Shown piece by piece: positions 1-9,990 of a DNA stretch of 64,000 nt. Under the pieces are notes generated by a model. The model was not told where the DNA came from and ran no database searches. It saw only the letters and a list, made by a program, of their open reading frames with translations. Within the stretch, counting starts at the first letter, position 1; every line of letters begins with the position of its first letter. Made by a program: the position numbers and the translations under genes. Origin of the DNA: Amycolatopsis sp. FDAARGOS 1241 (GTDB lineage Bacteria > Actinomycetota > Actinomycetes > Mycobacteriales > Pseudonocardiaceae); the NCBI RefSeq assembly GCF_016889705.1, contig NZ_CP069526.1:6955001-7019000 (forward strand). The letters run 5' to 3'.

Positions 1-1471
1 GTCGGTGAACATCGGCGGCACGTACCGCCGCCTCGTGCGCCTCGGTTCGAGCCGCTCGCACGCGTCGTGCGCGCAGCTCCAGGATCGCCAGCAGCAGCGC
101 GACGCACGTCAGGCCCGCCGAGCAGCACATCGCGATGGTGAGCGCGTGGGAGTAGTTCCGGTCCGACGCCACGACCGACGACTGGAACACCGTCGCCAGC
201 ACCGCCGTGCCGATCGCCGTACCGATGCGCTGCCCCGTCTGCAACGCGCCGCCGGCCGCACCCGCCATGGTCGTGGGCACGCACTCCAGCGTCAGCGTGG
301 TGTTCGGCGAAATCACCATGCCGCCACCGATCCCGCCGAGCAGCAACGGCAGCGCGACCGCCCAGCCCGCGGCCGACGGCGGCACGAACTCCACCACCAC
401 CGCGATCACCAGCAACGCGAAGGCCACCAGGCTCAGGCCCGTGACCGACAGCCTGCGGCCGAACCGCGGCACCAGCCGTCCCGCGACGGCGGCCGACACG
501 GCCGAACCGAGCGCAAAAGGGGTCACCGACAGCCCGGACTGCAGCGGCGTGTACCCGAGGCCCAGCTGGAAGAACAGCGCGAACACCAGCCAGATGCCGG
601 CGAACCCGCAAAAGTACAGCGCCCCGACCGCGGCGCCGGCCGCATACCCCGGCGTGCCCGTGAACAGCCGGATGTCGAGCAGCGGCGCCCGCCCTCTTGC
701 CACCACGCGGCGCTCCCACCGCACGAACCCCGCGAAGCACACCGCCGCGATCGGGAAGAGCCACCACAGGCTCTTCAGGCCGCCTTGCGCCGCCTCCACG
801 AGCGGCAGCAAAACACCCAGGACCGCGATCGCCAGCAGCAGGATCCCCACGACGTCGATCTCGGACCGCAGCCGGGTCCCGCGCCGCTCGGTCTCCGGCA
901 GGAGGCGCAACGCGAGCCCGAACGCCAGCGCGCCGACGGGCACGTTCACGTAGAACACCCAGCGCCAGCCACCCGGATCGCCGAACACCGCCAAGATGAC
1001 GCCGCCGAGCACCGGGCCGATGGCGGTGGAGATCCCGACCACCGCGCCGAACACGCCGAACGCGCGCCCACGTTCGTCGCCGCGGAACAGGTCCTGGATC
1101 AGGCCGCTGTTCTGCGGCGTGAGGAAACCCGCGGCGCAGCCCTGCGCGAGCCGCGCCACCACCAGCGTCGCCGGGTCCTGCGCCGCGCCCGCCGCCGCGC
1201 TGGTGGCGACGAACGCGGCCAGCGAGAAGAGGAACACCCGCCGCCGGCCCAGCGCGTCGCCGAGCCGCCCGCCGGTGACGAGCACCAGGCCGAACGTGAG
1301 TGCGTAGCCGGACACCACCCACTGGATCGTGCCGCTGCCCGTGTTCAGACCCCGCTGCATCGCCGGCAAGGCCGTGTTGACGATGCTGACGTCGAGCAGG
1401 GTCATGAAACCGGCCGTCAACGTGACTGCGAGGGCACGCCACCGGCGCGGGTCCGGCACGTACTCCGGCAT
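1..1471 (-). CDS. MFS drug exporter, DHA2 family (C-terminus cut by window edge)
   Basis: Reading leftwards from ATG at 1471 the frame is open to the window edge (about 490 codons). The N-terminus reads [20 protein letters not shown], then the DHA2 motif LLDVSIVNTALPA in TM1, the motif GGRLGDALGRRR between TM2 and TM3, and GPVLGGVI in the TM5 region. This is a proton-driven exporter of the EmrB/QacA type with an expected 14 membrane helices; the last visible helix ends near position 75, followed by a charged tail (ELRARR), so little is missing. The ATG shares one base with the dnaE stop (TGATG), so translation is probably coupled to dnaE. The substrate cannot be told from sequence. Confidence 0.85.
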   Translation of the reverse strand, partial: MPEYVPDPRRWRALAVTLTAGFMTLLDVSIVNTALPAMQRGLNTGSGTIQWVVSGYALTFGLVLVTGGRLGDALGRRRVFLFSLAAFVATSAAAGAAQDPATLVVARLAQGCAAGFLTPQNSGLIQDLFRGDERGRAFGVFGAVVGISTAIGPVLGGVILAVFGDPGGWRWVFYVNVPVGALAFGLALRLLPETERRGTRLRSEIDVVGILLLAIAVLGVLLPLVEAAQGGLKSLWWLFPIAAVCFAGFVRWERRVVARGRAPLLDIRLFTGTPGYAAGAAVGALYFCGFAGIWLVFALFFQLGLGYTPLQSGLSVTPFALGSAVSAAVAGRLVPRFGRRLSVTGLSLVAFALLVIAVVVEFVPPSAAGWAVALPLLLGGIGGGMVISPNTTLTLECVPTTMAGAAGGALQTGQRIGTAIGTAVLATVFQSSVVASDRNYSHALTIAMCCSAGLTCVALLLAILELRARRVRAARTEAHEAAVRAADVHR

Positions 1472-4400
1472 CAGGTGTTGGCGGTGATCCCGGGGATGCC
1501 CTTCAGTTCACCGATGAGCATCGAGCTGACCTTCACCGGATAATCGTAAAGCGCGAAGACCGTCTGGTTCTTGCCGACGAGTTTCAGGTGCACCGGGGTC
1601 TCGCCCTTGTGTGCCAGCAGCGTCGACTTCAGCTCGCTCACCACGGACTGGTCGATCTTCTCGGCCGCGGCCAGCAGCATCAGCGGTGGTTCCTCGTCGG
1701 CGTTGCCGACCTCGGACAGGTCGAGTGGCACGAGTCCGCCGCCGAACACCGACATCTTGTCCTCGCGCCAGTTGACCCGGCCCTTGACCAGCACGGCGTT
1801 GTCCTCGACGAGGTCCGCAGCGAACATCGAGTACGCCTTGGCGAAGAACAGCACCTCGAGGGCGGCGTCCATGTCCTCGACCGTGCAGATCGCCCAGGGC
1901 TCGCCCTTCTTGTTCACGCGCCGCTCCAGCGAGGTGAGCAGGCCCGAGATCACGACCTCACCCTCCTTCGGCGGGTCGGCGAGCAGCGCGGCGATCGGCT
2001 TGGGCGCGTGCTTGCGCAGGATGCGCTCGGCTCCGTCGAGCGGGTGCGCGGACACGTAGAGGCCCAGCATCTCCCGTTCGTAGGCGAGCATCTGCTTGCG
2101 CGGGTACTCCTCCTCGCCGAACTTCAGGTGCGCCAGTGGCGAGGACGACGGCGCCGCCTCGGCCGCACCGTCCTCTCCGCCGAACGAGCCGAACAGGTCG
2201 AACTGGCCCATCGCCTCCTGGCGCTTGAGCGGCACCACGGCTTCCACCGCGTCCTCGTGCACCTGGATCATCGACAGTCGCGTGTGCCCCATCGAGTCGA
2301 ACCCGCCGGCCTTGATCAGCGACTCGATGACCCGCTTGTTGCAGGCCACCAGCTCCGACTTGTCGAGGAACTCCGTGAACGAGGCGTACTTGCCCTTGTC
2401 CTCGCGGGTCTTGATGATCGACTCGACGACGTTGGCGCCGACGTTGCGGACGGCACCCAGGCCGAAGCGGATGTCGTCCCCGACGGCCGCGAACCGCAGG
2501 GCCGACTCGTTGACGTCCGGCGGCAGCACCTTGATGCCGAGCCGGCGGCACTCCGACAGGTAGATCGCCGACTTGTCCTTGTTGTCACCCACGGACGTGA
2601 GCAGTGCGGCCATGTACTCCGGCGTGTAGTTCGCCTTCAGGTACGCGGTCCAGTACGCGATCAGGCCGTACGCGGCGGCGTGGGACTTGTTGAACGCGTA
2701 GCCGGCGAACGGGAGGATCGTGTCCCACAGCGCCTTGACCGCTTCGGGCGAGAAGCCGCCGGGCCGCAGGTCACTGGCCCGCATGCCCTCCTCGAAGCCC
2801 TCGTACTCCTTCTCGAGGACTTCCTTCTTCTTCTTGCCCATCGCCCGGCGGAGCGTGTCCGCTCGGCCCATCGTGTAGCCCGCGACCTTCTGCGCGATCT
2901 GCATGATCTGCTCTTGGTACACGATCAGGCCGTAGGTCTCGGCCAGGATCTCGCGCAGCGGCTCTTCGAGCTCCGGGTGGATCGGCTTGACCTTCTGCCG
3001 GTTGTTCTTGCGGTCGGCGTAGTCGTTGTGCGCGTTCATGCCCATCGGGCCGGGGCGGTACAGCGCCAGCACCGCGACGATGTCCTCGAACCCGGTCGGG
3101 AGCATGCGGCGCAGCAGGTCGCGCATCGCGCCACCGTCGAGCTGGAACACACCGAGCGTGTCACCGCGGCCCAAGAGCTTGTACGCCTCGGGGTCGTCGA
3201 AGCCGAGCCGGTCGAGGTCGATCTCCTCGCCGCGGTTGGCCTTGATGTTGGCCAGCGCGTCGCCGATGACGGTGAGGTTGCGCAGGCCCAGGAAGTCCAT
3301 CTTCAGCAGGCCGATGTTCTCGCACGAGGGGTAGTCCCAGCCCGTGATGATCGAGCCGTCATCGCGCTGCCACACCGGGATCGCGTCGGTCAGCGGCTCG
3401 CTGGACATGATGACCGCACAGGCGTGCACGCCGGCGTTGCGGATCAGGCCTTCGAGCCCGCGGGCGGTGTCGAAGATCGTCTTGCACTCCTCGTCGGTCT
3501 CGACGAGGGCGCGGACCTCCGCCGCTTCGGCGTAGCGTTCGTGCTTCGAGTCGACGATGCCGGACAGCGGGATGTCCTTGGCCATGATCGGCGGCGGCAG
3601 CGCCTTCGAGATCTTGTCGGCGATCGAGTAGCCCGGCTGCCCGAAGTGCACGCGGGCCGAGTCCTTGATCGCCGCCTTGGTCTTGATGGTGCCGAAGGTG
3701 ATCACCTGGGCCACGCGGTCGGCGCCGTACTTCTCCGTGGCGTAGCGGATCATCTCGCCGCGGCGACGGTCGTCGAAGTCGATGTCGATGTCGGGCATCG
3801 ACATGCGCTCGGGGTTGAGGAACCGTTCGAACAGCAGCTTCTGCGGGATCGGGTCGAGGTTCGTGATGCCCAGCGCGTACGCGACGAGCGCGCCGGCCGC
3901 GGAACCACGGCCGGGGCCGACCAGGATGCCGACCTCACGCGCGTGCTGGATGAGGTCGGCGACGATGAGGAAGTAGGCCGGGAAGCCCTTCTGCTCGATG
4001 ACGCCGAGCTCGTAGTCGCAGCGCTCTTCGTAGCCGTCCGGGATGCCCTCGGGGAAGCGCCACTTCAGGCCCTCGGCCACCTGGTGGCGCAGCCACGTCG
4101 CCTCGGTGTGGCCCTCGGGCACGTCGAAGACCGGCATCCGGTCCTTGTGCGAGTAGACGTCTTCGTAGGACTCGACGCGCTCGGCGATCAGCAGCGTGCT
4201 GTCGGCCGCGCCGGGGACCTCCTTGTCCCAGTACTCACGCATCTCCGCGGCGGACTTGAGGAAGTAGCCGTCGCCGTCGAACTTGAAGCGGGTGGGGTCG
4301 TTGAGCGTCTTGCCCGCCTGCACGCACAGCAGCGCCGAGTGGGTATCGGCCTGGTCCTTGGTGACGTAGTGCGAGTCGTTGGTCGCCAGCGGCTTGAGGT

Positions 4401-5058
4401 CGAGCAGAGAGCCGATCTCGAGCAGTCCCTCGCGCACCGACCGCTCGATCGGCAGGCCGTGGTCCATCAGCTCGAGGAAGAAGTTGTCGGCGCCGAAGAT
4501 GTCCTTGTAGTCCGACGCGGCCTGGATCGCGGCCTCGCGCTGGCCCAGCCGCAGGCGCGTCTGCACCTCGCCCGACGGGCAGCCCGTGGTGGCGATGATG
4601 CCGCTCGCGTTCTCGGCGATCAGCTCGCGGTCCATGCGCGGCTTGCGGTAGTAGCCCTGGATCGAGGCGAGCGACGAGAGCTTGAACAGGTTTCGCAGGC
4701 CGGTGGCGTTGGCCGCCAGCATCGTCATGTGGGTGTAGGCACCGCCGCCGGAGACGTCGCCGCCCTCACCGAATTCGTCCGAGCCGCGCTGGCTGGCCTG
4801 CCCCCAGAACACCGGCTTCTTGTGGAAGCGGCTCTCCGGCGCGATGTAGGCCTCGATGCCGATGATCGGCTTCAGGCCGTGCTTCTTGGAGGTCTGGTAG
4901 AACTCGTCGCCGCCGTACATGTTGCCGTGGTCGGTCATGCCCACCGCGGGCATGCCCAGCCGCGCCGCCTCGGCGAACAAGGGGCCGATCTTCGCCGCAC
5001 CGTCGAGCATCGAGTACTCGGTGTGGACGTGCAGGTGGACGAAGGAATCGTTCGACAC
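1471..5058 (-). CDS. dnaE: DNA polymerase III subunit alpha (DnaE1 type)
   Basis: Replicative DNA polymerase catalytic subunit, 1195 aa, the usual length for actinobacterial DnaE1. The N-terminal PHP domain begins [14 protein letters not shown] (residues 8-21) and keeps its metal-binding histidines. The polymerase catalytic motif [12 protein letters not shown] lies near residue 420. A helix-hairpin-helix/OB region follows, and the C-terminus ends in [10 protein letters not shown]. The start is GTG at 5058, preceded by GGGGAGG nine bases upstream. It is the replicative DnaE rather than the mutagenic DnaE2, judged from the intact PHP start and full length. A downstream MFS gene overlaps the stop codon by one base. 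Confidence 0.97.
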   Translation of the reverse strand: MSNDSFVHLHVHTEYSMLDGAAKIGPLFAEAARLGMPAVGMTDHGNMYGGDEFYQTSKKHGLKPIIGIEAYIAPESRFHKKPVFWGQASQRGSDEFGEGGDVSGGGAYTHMTMLAANATGLRNLFKLSSLASIQGYYRKPRMDRELIAENASGIIATTGCPSGEVQTRLRLGQREAAIQAASDYKDIFGADNFFLELMDHGLPIERSVREGLLEIGSLLDLKPLATNDSHYVTKDQADTHSALLCVQAGKTLNDPTRFKFDGDGYFLKSAAEMREYWDKEVPGAADSTLLIAERVESYEDVYSHKDRMPVFDVPEGHTEATWLRHQVAEGLKWRFPEGIPDGYEERCDYELGVIEQKGFPAYFLIVADLIQHAREVGILVGPGRGSAAGALVAYALGITNLDPIPQKLLFERFLNPERMSMPDIDIDFDDRRRGEMIRYATEKYGADRVAQVITFGTIKTKAAIKDSARVHFGQPGYSIADKISKALPPPIMAKDIPLSGIVDSKHERYAEAAEVRALVETDEECKTIFDTARGLEGLIRNAGVHACAVIMSSEPLTDAIPVWQRDDGSIITGWDYPSCENIGLLKMDFLGLRNLTVIGDALANIKANRGEEIDLDRLGFDDPEAYKLLGRGDTLGVFQLDGGAMRDLLRRMLPTGFEDIVAVLALYRPGPMGMNAHNDYADRKNNRQKVKPIHPELEEPLREILAETYGLIVYQEQIMQIAQKVAGYTMGRADTLRRAMGKKKKEVLEKEYEGFEEGMRASDLRPGGFSPEAVKALWDTILPFAGYAFNKSHAAAYGLIAYWTAYLKANYTPEYMAALLTSVGDNKDKSAIYLSECRRLGIKVLPPDVNESALRFAAVGDDIRFGLGAVRNVGANVVESIIKTREDKGKYASFTEFLDKSELVACNKRVIESLIKAGGFDSMGHTRLSMIQVHEDAVEAVVPLKRQEAMGQFDLFGSFGGEDGAAEAAPSSSPLAHLKFGEEEYPRKQMLAYEREMLGLYVSAHPLDGAERILRKHAPKPIAALLADPPKEGEVVISGLLTSLERRVNKKGEPWAICTVEDMDAALEVLFFAKAYSMFAADLVEDNAVLVKGRVNWREDKMSVFGGGLVPLDLSEVGNADEEPPLMLLAAAEKIDQSVVSELKSTLLAHKGETPVHLKLVGKNQTVFALYDYPVKVSSMLIGELKGIPGITANT

Positions 5059-5171
5059 CAGCGAAAACCTCCCCTAGGCAGACGGTTTCCCGGTTGTTGC
5101 TGCGGCGCGGCCCGGGGTCATCCACCCTAGTCCGCGCTCGCGGTGTGCGGGTCGGTAGGGATCCTCTCTCT

Positions 5172-5420
5172 TCACCCGCCCGCCGCGCCCGCCGACATGC
5201 CGCGCGCCGGGGCGGAAACCTTCGCGGGGGTGATCACCACGGCCGGGCCGGCACGCGGGGTGAGCGACGCGGCGGCGTGGCCGTGACTGCCGCTCGAGTT
5301 CCAGGCGAAGACGAGCAGCAGAAGGAGCGCGATCGCCACGACGCCGGCGACGAGGGCGCAGCCGAGCACCGCGGCGGGACTCGCCTGCCGGGGCGGATCG
5401 GGACGGCGGTCGTCGGGCAC
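5172..5420 (-). CDS. small single-pass membrane protein
   Basis: An 82-aa frame from GTG at 5420 (a start at 5495 is also open). It has a short charged, Pro-rich N-terminus (PDDRRPDPPRQA), one clear hydrophobic helix (ALVAGVVAIALLLLLVFAW, about residues 17-38) and a short Gly/Ala/Ser/Pro-rich outer part ending SAGAAGG. No family recognised. It lies upstream of dnaE on the same strand, about 110 bases away, with no strong ribosome-binding site. The helix followed by a low-complexity exterior is typical of small actinobacterial membrane proteins, so I lean towards real, but the start is uncertain. Confidence 0.5.
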   Translation of the reverse strand: MPDDRRPDPPRQASPAAVLGCALVAGVVAIALLLLLVFAWNSSGSHGHAAASLTPRAGPAVVITPAKVSAPARGMSAGAAGG

Positions 5421-5553
5421 ATCGAGGATCGTCGCACGCGGGACCGACAAAACCGGACGCTTCGGCCCTCGGCCGCGGAGCGTGAACACGACCACAACGC
5501 CCGGCGATTCCGCAGCCCAGGTGGCCTCCGGCGCCGGGTGCGGCGCCCGTCAC

Positions 5554-5615
5554 TTGACACCGCCCGGACGGGGGCTTCACGATCGCGACCATGAACCTGT
5601 CTGACAGCCAGACAG
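5554..5615 (+). promoter_or_regulatory. leaderless gntR promoter with overlapping operator
   Basis: TTGACA (5554-5559), 18-bp spacer, CACGAT (5578-5583) and then ATG at 5591, seven bases after the -10 box, the geometry of a leaderless transcript. Just inside the gene is the inverted repeat CTGTCTGACAGCCAGACAG (5597-5615; 7-bp perfect arms, 5-bp spacer), containing the 11-bp palindrome CTGTC-T-GACAG. FCD-type GntR proteins commonly bind such TGTC...GACA sites. An autoregulatory operator at about +7 to +25 is the simplest reading; this is inferred, not shown. Confidence 0.55.
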
Positions 5616-6316
5616 CCGGACAGGGCCCTCGCCGCGTGAGCGCCATGGAGGCGGTGCTGGCACACCTGCGCCGTGCGATCGAGAGCGGCGAGTACGCGGT
5701 CGGCGACAAGCTGCCGTCCGAGGCGGCGCTGAGCAAGGAGTTCGAGGTCAGCCGGTCGGTGATCCGCGAGGCGCTGCGCGGGCTGCAGGCGCTCGGGCTC
5801 ACGGTCTCGCGCACCGGCAAGGGCACGTTCGTCACCGAGCCCGGGCCCGCCGAGCACCCCACGTTCGGCGGCTACTCGGCGCGCGACCTCGTCGAGGTCC
5901 GCCGCCACGTCGAGATCCCCGTCGCGGGCTACGCGGCCCGGCGCCGCGACGGCGAGCTGCTCGGCCTGCTTCGCCAGCTGGCCGAGCGGATGGAGCTCGA
6001 GCCGGACGACACCGCGTGGGTCGCGCTCGACTCGCTCTTCCACGTCACCATCGCGCAGGCCTCGGGCAATCCCGCCTTCGCCAAGGTCATCGAGGAAATC
6101 CGCGACGCGCTGGCCCGCCAGTCGGCGTTCCTCAACCAGCTGGGCGGGCGCCGCGCGGAGTCGAACGCGGAGCACCGGCGGATCGTCACGGCGATCACCG
6201 AGGGCTCCGAAGAGGCGGCCGTGGCCGCGATGACGACGCACCTGGCGCACGTCGAGCAGGCATTGACCGCGATCATGCGGCCGGGCCGCACGGCGAAGCA
6301 GAGCAGGAACCACTGA
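5591..6316 (+). CDS. GntR-family transcriptional regulator, FadR/FCD subfamily
   Basis: 241 aa. The N-terminal winged helix-turn-helix is clear: LPSEAALSKEFEVSRSVIREALRGLQALGL (about residues 43-72, quoted in two halves: LPSEAALSKEFEVSRS and VIREALRGLQALGL), followed by the wing SRTGKGTFV. The C-terminal FCD ligand domain (about residues 95-235) keeps the metal-site pattern with a histidine in FHVTIAQASGNP and later AEHRRIVTAI. Start ATG 5591 is favoured because a good promoter places the transcript start on it; GTG 5636 is the alternative. It directly precedes a truncated asparaginase gene (6 bp), so it probably once controlled amino-acid use. It may repress itself through the palindrome at its own 5' end. 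Confidence 0.9.
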   Translation: MNLSDSQTAGQGPRRVSAMEAVLAHLRRAIESGEYAVGDKLPSEAALSKEFEVSRSVIREALRGLQALGLTVSRTGKGTFVTEPGPAEHPTFGGYSARDLVEVRRHVEIPVAGYAARRRDGELLGLLRQLAERMELEPDDTAWVALDSLFHVTIAQASGNPAFAKVIEEIRDALARQSAFLNQLGGRRAESNAEHRRIVTAITEGSEEAAVAAMTTHLAHVEQALTAIMRPGRTAKQSRNH

Positions 6317-6321
6317 CCACC

Positions 6322-6914
6322 GTGAAAGCAAAGACCAGCACCGCGTTCGCCGAGGCGGAAGCTGCTCGGGCAAGCACGCCGCGCTGCTCGCCACCTGCCG
6401 TGAGCACGGCTGGGACCCGCGCACGTACCTCGATCGCGCGCACCCGCTGCAGCGCGCGATCCGCGGCACCGTCGAAGACCTCACCGGACAGCCCGTCCCG
6501 CACGTCGCCGTCGACGGGTGCGGCGCGCCCCTGTTCGCACTGTCGCTGCGCGGGCTGGCGCGGGCCGCGTCGAGGCTGGCCACCGCCGCGCCCGGCACGC
6601 CGGAAAGCCTGGTGGCACAAGGGATCCGGCAGCACCCCGACCTCGTCGCCGGCACCCGCCGCGACGTCACCGCGCTGATGCGGGCCGTGCCCGGCCTGCT
6701 GGCGAAGGACGGGTTCGAGGCGGTGCAGCTGGCCGCGCTGCCCGACGGCACGGCGGTGGCGGTGAAAATCGCGGACGGCGGTGACCGCGCGCGGCCCGCG
6801 GTGCTCGCGGCGGCGCTGGCCCGCTGCGGGGTGGCCGCCGAGGCGCTCGAACCGTTCATCGACCCGGCGTTGCGGGTCACCGGGGAGCTGGCGAGCCGGC
6901 CGCGCGCCGCGTGA
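6322..6914 (+). pseudogene. truncated L-asparaginase II remnant
   Basis: The frame ending at 6914 reads CSGKHAALLATCREHGW from 6363, then HPLQRAIRGTVEDLTG, VAVDGCGAPLFALSLRGLAR, TRRDVTALMRAVPGLLAKDG and LPDGTAVAVKI. These are the conserved C-terminal two thirds of the actinobacterial asparaginase II family (about 310-330 aa when complete), here about 184 residues. The N-terminal 100 or so residues are missing: only 47 bases separate the regulator stop from the CSGKH motif, and the sole upstream GTG (6322) is in another frame. A deletion therefore fused the 5' end of something else to the asparaginase body. It could yield a short product from an internal start, but without the N-terminal half I would not expect activity. 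Confidence 0.8.
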
Positions 6915-6974
6915 CCCCGGTCACGGAGCGCGGGTAGCTTCGGAGGCGTCCAGCTCGGTGAAAGGGGTAAACCA

Positions 6975-8597
6975 GTGCTGAACCGCATCGCCGATCTCCT
7001 GCTCGGGCTCCCGAAGGCCGAAGGCCCGGCGCCCGTCGCCACGAAGGGTCTGCGGATCCCGATGCCCGACGGTGTCCACCTGGTCGCGGACCGGTACACG
7101 CCCGCCGGGCTGCAGTCGGGGCCGGTCGTGCTGATCCGCACGCCGTACGGCCGCACGGGTCCGCTCGCCGCGCTGTTCGGCAGCACCTTCGCGCGCCAGG
7201 GCCTGCAGACGGTGGTGCAGAGCACGCGTGGCACGTTCGGCTCGGCAGGCGAGTTCCGGCCGTTCCACCTCGAACGCGAGGACGGCGTCGCCACCGCCGA
7301 GTGGCTGCGCGCGCAGCCGTGGTGCGACGGGCGGCTCGCGACGGCCGGGGCGAGTTACCTCGGCCACACGCAGTGGGCACTCGGTCCCTACCTCGATCCG
7401 CCGCTCGAGGCGATGGCGCTCGCCGTGACGGCTTCGGAGTTCGTCACCACGTTCTACCCGGGCGGCGTGCTCGCGGCCGACAACATGGTGTCGTGGTCGG
7501 CGATGATCGGCCGTCAGGAGGAACGGTTCGCGGCGCTGCCGAACCCGCTGCAGACGCGCAAGACCCGCGTCGCGATGGGGCGCCTGCCGATCAACTCCGC
7601 CGACGTCGCCGCGATCGGCAAGCAGGTGCTGTTCCTGCGCGACGTGACCACCCACGCCGAGCCGGGCGACGAGTACTGGGCGATGTCCGACCACAGCGCC
7701 GAGGTCGCCGGCCTGACCACACCGGTGAGCATGGTGACCGGGTGGTACGACCTGTTCATCTCCAGTCAACTGCGCGACTTCCGCACGCTGCAGGACGCGG
7801 GGCACCGCCCGCGGATCACGATCGGGCCGTGGGCCCACGGCGACCCGGCGAGCCTGCGGGTCACCGTGCAGGACCAGATCGGGTTCCTGCGTGCGCACCT
7901 GCTGGACGACGGCGCGCAGCTGCAGCGCTCCCCCGTGCGCCTGTACCTGCAGCAGGCCGCGACGTGGCTCGACTTCGACGCGTGGCCACCCGAATCGACG
8001 CCCACGGACTCCCATCTGCGCCCCTTTGGCGGGCTCGGCGAGGCGCCCGGCGAAGCACGGCCGTCGACGTTCACCTACGACCCCGCCGACCCGACGCCCG
8101 CCGTCGGCGGGCCGCTGCTGATGGGCAAGAACCGCCAGCAGGACAACAACGCGGTCGAGGCGCGCGACGACGTGCTCGTATTCACCGGCGAGCCCCTGAT
8201 CGCGGACCTCGACGTGATCGGCGAAGCCGGCGCGACGGTGTACGTGCGCACCGAACTCGGCCACGCGGACGTGTACGTGCGCATCTGCGACGTCGACCAG
8301 GGCGGGCGCTCCCGCAACGTCACCGACGGAATCCTGCGGCTGCGCCCCGGCGTGCCCGAAGCCGACGCCGACGGGATCGTGGAGGTCGCGGTCCCGCTCG
8401 ACCCGACGGCCTATCGCTTCCGCCGCGGCCACCGGCTGCGCGTGCAGGTCGCGGGTGGCGCGTTCCCGCGGTTCGCCCGCAACCACGGCACCGGCGAACC
8501 GGTCGCGAGCGCCGTCGACGGCAAGCCGAACCGGTTCGAGGTCTTCCACGACGCGGCGCACCCGTCGCGGGTCACGCTGCCGGTCTTCAGCCGTTGA
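6975..8597 (+). CDS. CocE/NonD family alpha/beta hydrolase (X-Pro dipeptidyl-peptidase S15 type)
   Basis: 540 aa, the usual length for CocE-type esterases and acylaminopeptidases. The nucleophile Ser127 lies in GASYLG; the acid is likely in GWYDLF and the His in GPWAHG. The N-terminal hydrolase fold is followed by a C-terminal jelly-roll domain starting near residue 370 (EPLIADLDVIGEAGATVYVR) and ending with the family signature GHRLRVQVAGGAFPRFARN. No signal peptide, so cytoplasmic. Start GTG 6975 is chosen because AAAGGGG lies 8 bases upstream. The substrate (ester or N-terminal Xaa-Pro peptide) is unknown. The 3' end overlaps the convergent phosphoesterase gene by 11 bp. Confidence 0.92.
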   Translation: MLNRIADLLLGLPKAEGPAPVATKGLRIPMPDGVHLVADRYTPAGLQSGPVVLIRTPYGRTGPLAALFGSTFARQGLQTVVQSTRGTFGSAGEFRPFHLEREDGVATAEWLRAQPWCDGRLATAGASYLGHTQWALGPYLDPPLEAMALAVTASEFVTTFYPGGVLAADNMVSWSAMIGRQEERFAALPNPLQTRKTRVAMGRLPINSADVAAIGKQVLFLRDVTTHAEPGDEYWAMSDHSAEVAGLTTPVSMVTGWYDLFISSQLRDFRTLQDAGHRPRITIGPWAHGDPASLRVTVQDQIGFLRAHLLDDGAQLQRSPVRLYLQQAATWLDFDAWPPESTPTDSHLRPFGGLGEAPGEARPSTFTYDPADPTPAVGGPLLMGKNRQQDNNAVEARDDVLVFTGEPLIADLDVIGEAGATVYVRTELGHADVYVRICDVDQGGRSRNVTDGILRLRPGVPEADADGIVEVAVPLDPTAYRFRRGHRLRVQVAGGAFPRFARNHGTGEPVASAVDGKPNRFEVFHDAAHPSRVTLPVFSR

Positions 8598-9354
8598 AGG
8601 GAACCTCTCGCAGGTGACTGGTGACGCGACCGTCGTCGTGCAGCACGTGCAGCAGGACCGACGGCGGCCGGTCGAAGTCCAGCGGGCCGCCCTCGGCCCA
8701 GCCGCGGTCCGCACCGCGCTCGACGGGCAGCAGGGAGCCGGAGACCACACCCGGCGCGATGCGCACCGGCACGCCGGCGAACGTCGTGGCGGCGCCCGTG
8801 TGGACGTGGCCGCACAGCACGGCGGCCACCTGCGGATGGCGGCGCAGGACCCCGGCGAGGCGGTCTTCGCCGGTCTGGCGGATGGCGTCCACGAGCGGGA
8901 TGCCCACCTCCAGCGGCGGGTGGTGGAACGCGACGAAGGCGGGTCCGGCGTGCGCGGCGAGCGCTTCGTCGAGCCAGGCCAGCGTGGAGTCTTCGAGATA
9001 ACCCGCGCCCTTGCCGGGGATCGTCGAATCGCACAGGGCGAGGAGAACGCCGTCCACGTCCTTGGCCACGTTCACCGCGGCGGCGCTCGCCGGTTCGCCG
9101 AGCAGAGACTCGCGGAACGCCTCGCGCAGGTCGTGGTTGCCGGGGCAGGTGAGCACGGGCGCCGGGTACGCGAGCAACTCGGCCGCGCGCCGGTACTCCT
9201 CCGGCAGGCCGTGGTCGGCGATGTCACCCGTGACGAGCACGGCCTCCACCGGCCGGGCGAGGTTCCGCAGCCAGCCCAGCACCGCCGCGGCGCGGGCGTC
9301 GGCGCGCTCGCCGCCGTCGAGGTGGAGGTCGGACAGGTGCGCGAAGACCTTCAT
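8587..9354 (-). CDS. metallophosphoesterase (calcineurin-like)
   Basis: 255 aa. The five metal-binding motifs of the family appear in order: HLSDLHLDG (residues 6-14), VTGDIADHG, CPGNHD, AFHHPP and LCGHVHTG. The arrangement is that of the CpdA/Icc-type phosphodiesterases acting on cyclic nucleotides or other phosphodiesters; the real substrate is not evident. It lies 5 bp downstream of a GntR regulator on the same strand and is probably co-transcribed with it. The start ATG 9354 follows the upstream stop closely. Confidence 0.92.
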   Translation of the reverse strand: MKVFAHLSDLHLDGGERADARAAAVLGWLRNLARPVEAVLVTGDIADHGLPEEYRRAAELLAYPAPVLTCPGNHDLREAFRESLLGEPASAAAVNVAKDVDGVLLALCDSTIPGKGAGYLEDSTLAWLDEALAAHAGPAFVAFHHPPLEVGIPLVDAIRQTGEDRLAGVLRRHPQVAAVLCGHVHTGAATTFAGVPVRIAPGVVSGSLLPVERGADRGWAEGGPLDFDRPPSVLLHVLHDDGRVTSHLREVPFNG

Positions 9355-9359
9355 GCCCT

Positions 9360-9983
9360 TCAGCTCCGTTCGAGGTAAGCCAGTGCCTTGACCCAGTTGC
9401 GGACGAGCAGCGCCGCGGCGCCCGGCACGTCGCCGGACCGCAGCGCGCCGGCGATCCCGCGGTGCTCGGCGATGCTCTCGGCCGTGCGCGCGGCGCCGCC
9501 GAAGTACGCGGATTCGTAGCGCTTCAGCAGCGGTTTCGTCTGCTCGATCAAGCGCATCAGGTGCGGGTTCCCGCAGCGCGACAGCAGCAATGCGTGCCAG
9601 CGATCGTCCACAGCGGACAGATCGCCCGCCGGGGGCAGGGCCGCCATCTCGTCGGTCACCGCGTCGAGCGCGTCGGGCAACGCGGCCAGGTCGAGCGGCG
9701 ACGTCCAGCGCAGCGCGAGCGACTCGAGCTCCGCGACGAGCGGGTAGAGCCGCCGGGCCTCGTCCGGGTCGAGCGGGGCGACGAGGAAACCGCGTCCGGG
9801 CGCGGCGACGAGCAGCCCGCGGTCGGCGAGCCCGATCAGCGCCTCGCGTAACGGGGTCCGGCTCACGCCGAGTTCGCGTGCGAGGTGCACTTCGTTGATC
9901 CGGGAGCCTGCGGCGAGCCGGCCGTCGAGCACTCGCGCCGTGATCTCCTCGATGAGTTCACCGCGCAGCAAGCGCTTGGTCAT
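9360..9983 (-). CDS. GntR-family transcriptional regulator, FCD subfamily
   Basis: 207 aa. N-terminal winged helix with INEVHLARELGVSRTPLREA (residues about 28-47) and the wing GRGFLVAPL, then an FCD domain with WHALLLSRCGNPHLMRLIEQ and a late AEHRGIAGALRSGD metal-site segment. It is a compact member of the family. It is divergent from the aminotransferase at 10029, with only 45 bp between the start codons, and heads an operon with the phosphoesterase. The most likely role is control of the divergent pair in response to a small carboxylate or amino-acid-like ligand. Confidence 0.9.
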   Translation of the reverse strand: MTKRLLRGELIEEITARVLDGRLAAGSRINEVHLARELGVSRTPLREALIGLADRGLLVAAPGRGFLVAPLDPDEARRLYPLVAELESLALRWTSPLDLAALPDALDAVTDEMAALPPAGDLSAVDDRWHALLLSRCGNPHLMRLIEQTKPLLKRYESAYFGGAARTAESIAEHRGIAGALRSGDVPGAAALLVRNWVKALAYLERS

Positions 9984-9990
9984 GATCGCA

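Noticed and set aside
1588..5130. A very long open frame (about 1180 codons) on the + strand opposite dnaE
   Set aside because: It is the antisense shadow of dnaE: Arg/His/Gly/Leu/Val-rich low-information composition with no recognisable domain, and dnaE itself has full family motifs.
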